From assembly GCA_031270925.1 (NCBI GenBank), contig JAISWY010000146.1:1-7151 (forward strand): DNA of 7,151 nt. The letters are read 5' to 3'. A program made the translations under genes and the position numbers. Under the pieces are notes generated by a model, which saw only the letters and a list, made by a program, of their open reading frames with translations, made no database searches and was not told the DNA's origin. Every line of letters starts with the position of its first letter. The stretch's first letter is position 1. Below are positions 6,989 through 7,151 of this stretch, one piece after another. This stretch comes from Candidatus Symbiothrix sp. (GTDB lineage Bacteria; Bacteroidota; Bacteroidia; Bacteroidales; Azobacteroidaceae).

Positions 6989-7059
6989 TGCCCTGTGGTG
7001 TAATGGTAGCACATCGGATTCTGGTTCCGCTTGTCTGAGTTCGAATCTTAGCAGGGCAA
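6989..7059 (+). tRNA. tRNA-Gln (anticodon CTG)
   Basis: A full cloverleaf of 71 bases can be drawn. The acceptor stem is TGCCCTG (6989-6995) with CAGGGCA (7052-7058), with discriminator A at 7059. The D stem is GTGT/GCAC with loop AATGGTA. The anticodon loop TTCTGGT (7019-7025) carries CTG at 7021-7023, which reads CAG (Gln). The T stem is CTGAG/CTTAG around TTCGAAT. The CCA end is not encoded and must be added by the CCA enzyme. The outermost anticodon-stem pair is a T-C mismatch (7014 and 7030); the other four pairs are sound. It is transcribed away from the sus-like operon from its own promoter and is followed at once by a terminator, so it is probably a single-gene unit. A CTG anticodon implies a second Gln tRNA for CAA elsewhere in the genome. 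Confidence 0.96.
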
Positions 7060-7064
7060 CTAAC

Positions 7065-7091
7065 AGGATGCCCCAACGGCATCCTATTTTT
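7065..7091 (+). terminator. Rho-independent terminator after tRNA-Gln
   Basis: A perfect 8-bp stem, AGGATGCC (7065-7072) and GGCATCCT (7078-7085), encloses the loop CCAAC and is followed by ATTTTT (7086-7091). It begins five bases after the mature tRNA end. The stem, loop size and T-run all fit intrinsic termination of the tRNA transcript. Confidence 0.88.
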
Positions 7092-7118
7092 GATTCACCT
7101 GCAAACCCCTGTGTTAAG

Positions 7119-7151
7119 CAGAAGCGACAGACCTGCGGTCTGTCGCTTCTG
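7119..7151. repeat. Perfect 15-bp palindrome with 3-base loop at the right edge of the window
   Basis: CAGAAGCGACAGACC (7119-7133) and its exact reverse complement (7137-7151) flank the loop TGC. The second arm ends at the last base of the window, so any extension or T-run to the right is hidden. Read leftward, the bases after the stem (minus strand TTAACACAGG) hold no T-run, so nothing seen supports a leftward terminator. It may be a rightward or convergent terminator, a dispersed palindromic repeat, or a fold-back at an assembly break. It is separate from the tRNA terminator, 27 bases away. Confidence 0.85.

Overview
The window looks like Bacteroidota, most likely Bacteroidales. The main evidence is an ECF sigma factor, FecR-type anti-sigma factor, SusC-type TonB-dependent transporter and SusD-type lipoprotein in one row. 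In addition, the tRNA gene has a textbook Bacteroides-type promoter (TTTG, 20 bp, TAnnTTTG), and A/T-rich leaders without strong Shine-Dalgarno sequences precede the genes. Species cannot be settled from this sequence.

Layout. 1-221: non-coding DNA downstream of the susD-like gene. It holds two related hairpin repeats (53-86 and 110-141) and a 7-bp tandem array (177-218) that starts three bases after the stop codon. 222-6742, minus strand: four genes in the transcription order sigma factor, FecR, SusC, SusD. Junctions are very tight: a 4-bp ATGA overlap, then 9 bp, then 33 bp, so one polycistronic unit is likely. 6743-6988: short intergenic region with a weak candidate promoter for the operon and a clear promoter for the tRNA on the other strand. 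6989-7059, plus strand: tRNA-Gln (CTG), followed by a rho-independent terminator (7065-7091). 7119-7151: a perfect 15-bp palindrome ending exactly at the last base of the window.

How the genes probably work together. The SusC-like protein has an N-terminal STN signalling domain, which typical transport-only SusC proteins lack. By analogy with FecA/FecR/FecI, and with STN-containing SusC proteins paired with ECF sigma/FecR proteins in Bacteroides, ligand capture by SusD/SusC should be relayed through the STN domain to the periplasmic part of FecR. That would free the sigma factor to transcribe the locus, a positive feedback loop. No enzyme is encoded here, so the ligand (glycan, glycoprotein fragment or other) cannot be named.

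No gene in the window is of an unknown family. The least explained parts are the non-coding elements: the paired hairpin repeats, the heptamer array and the palindrome at the right edge.
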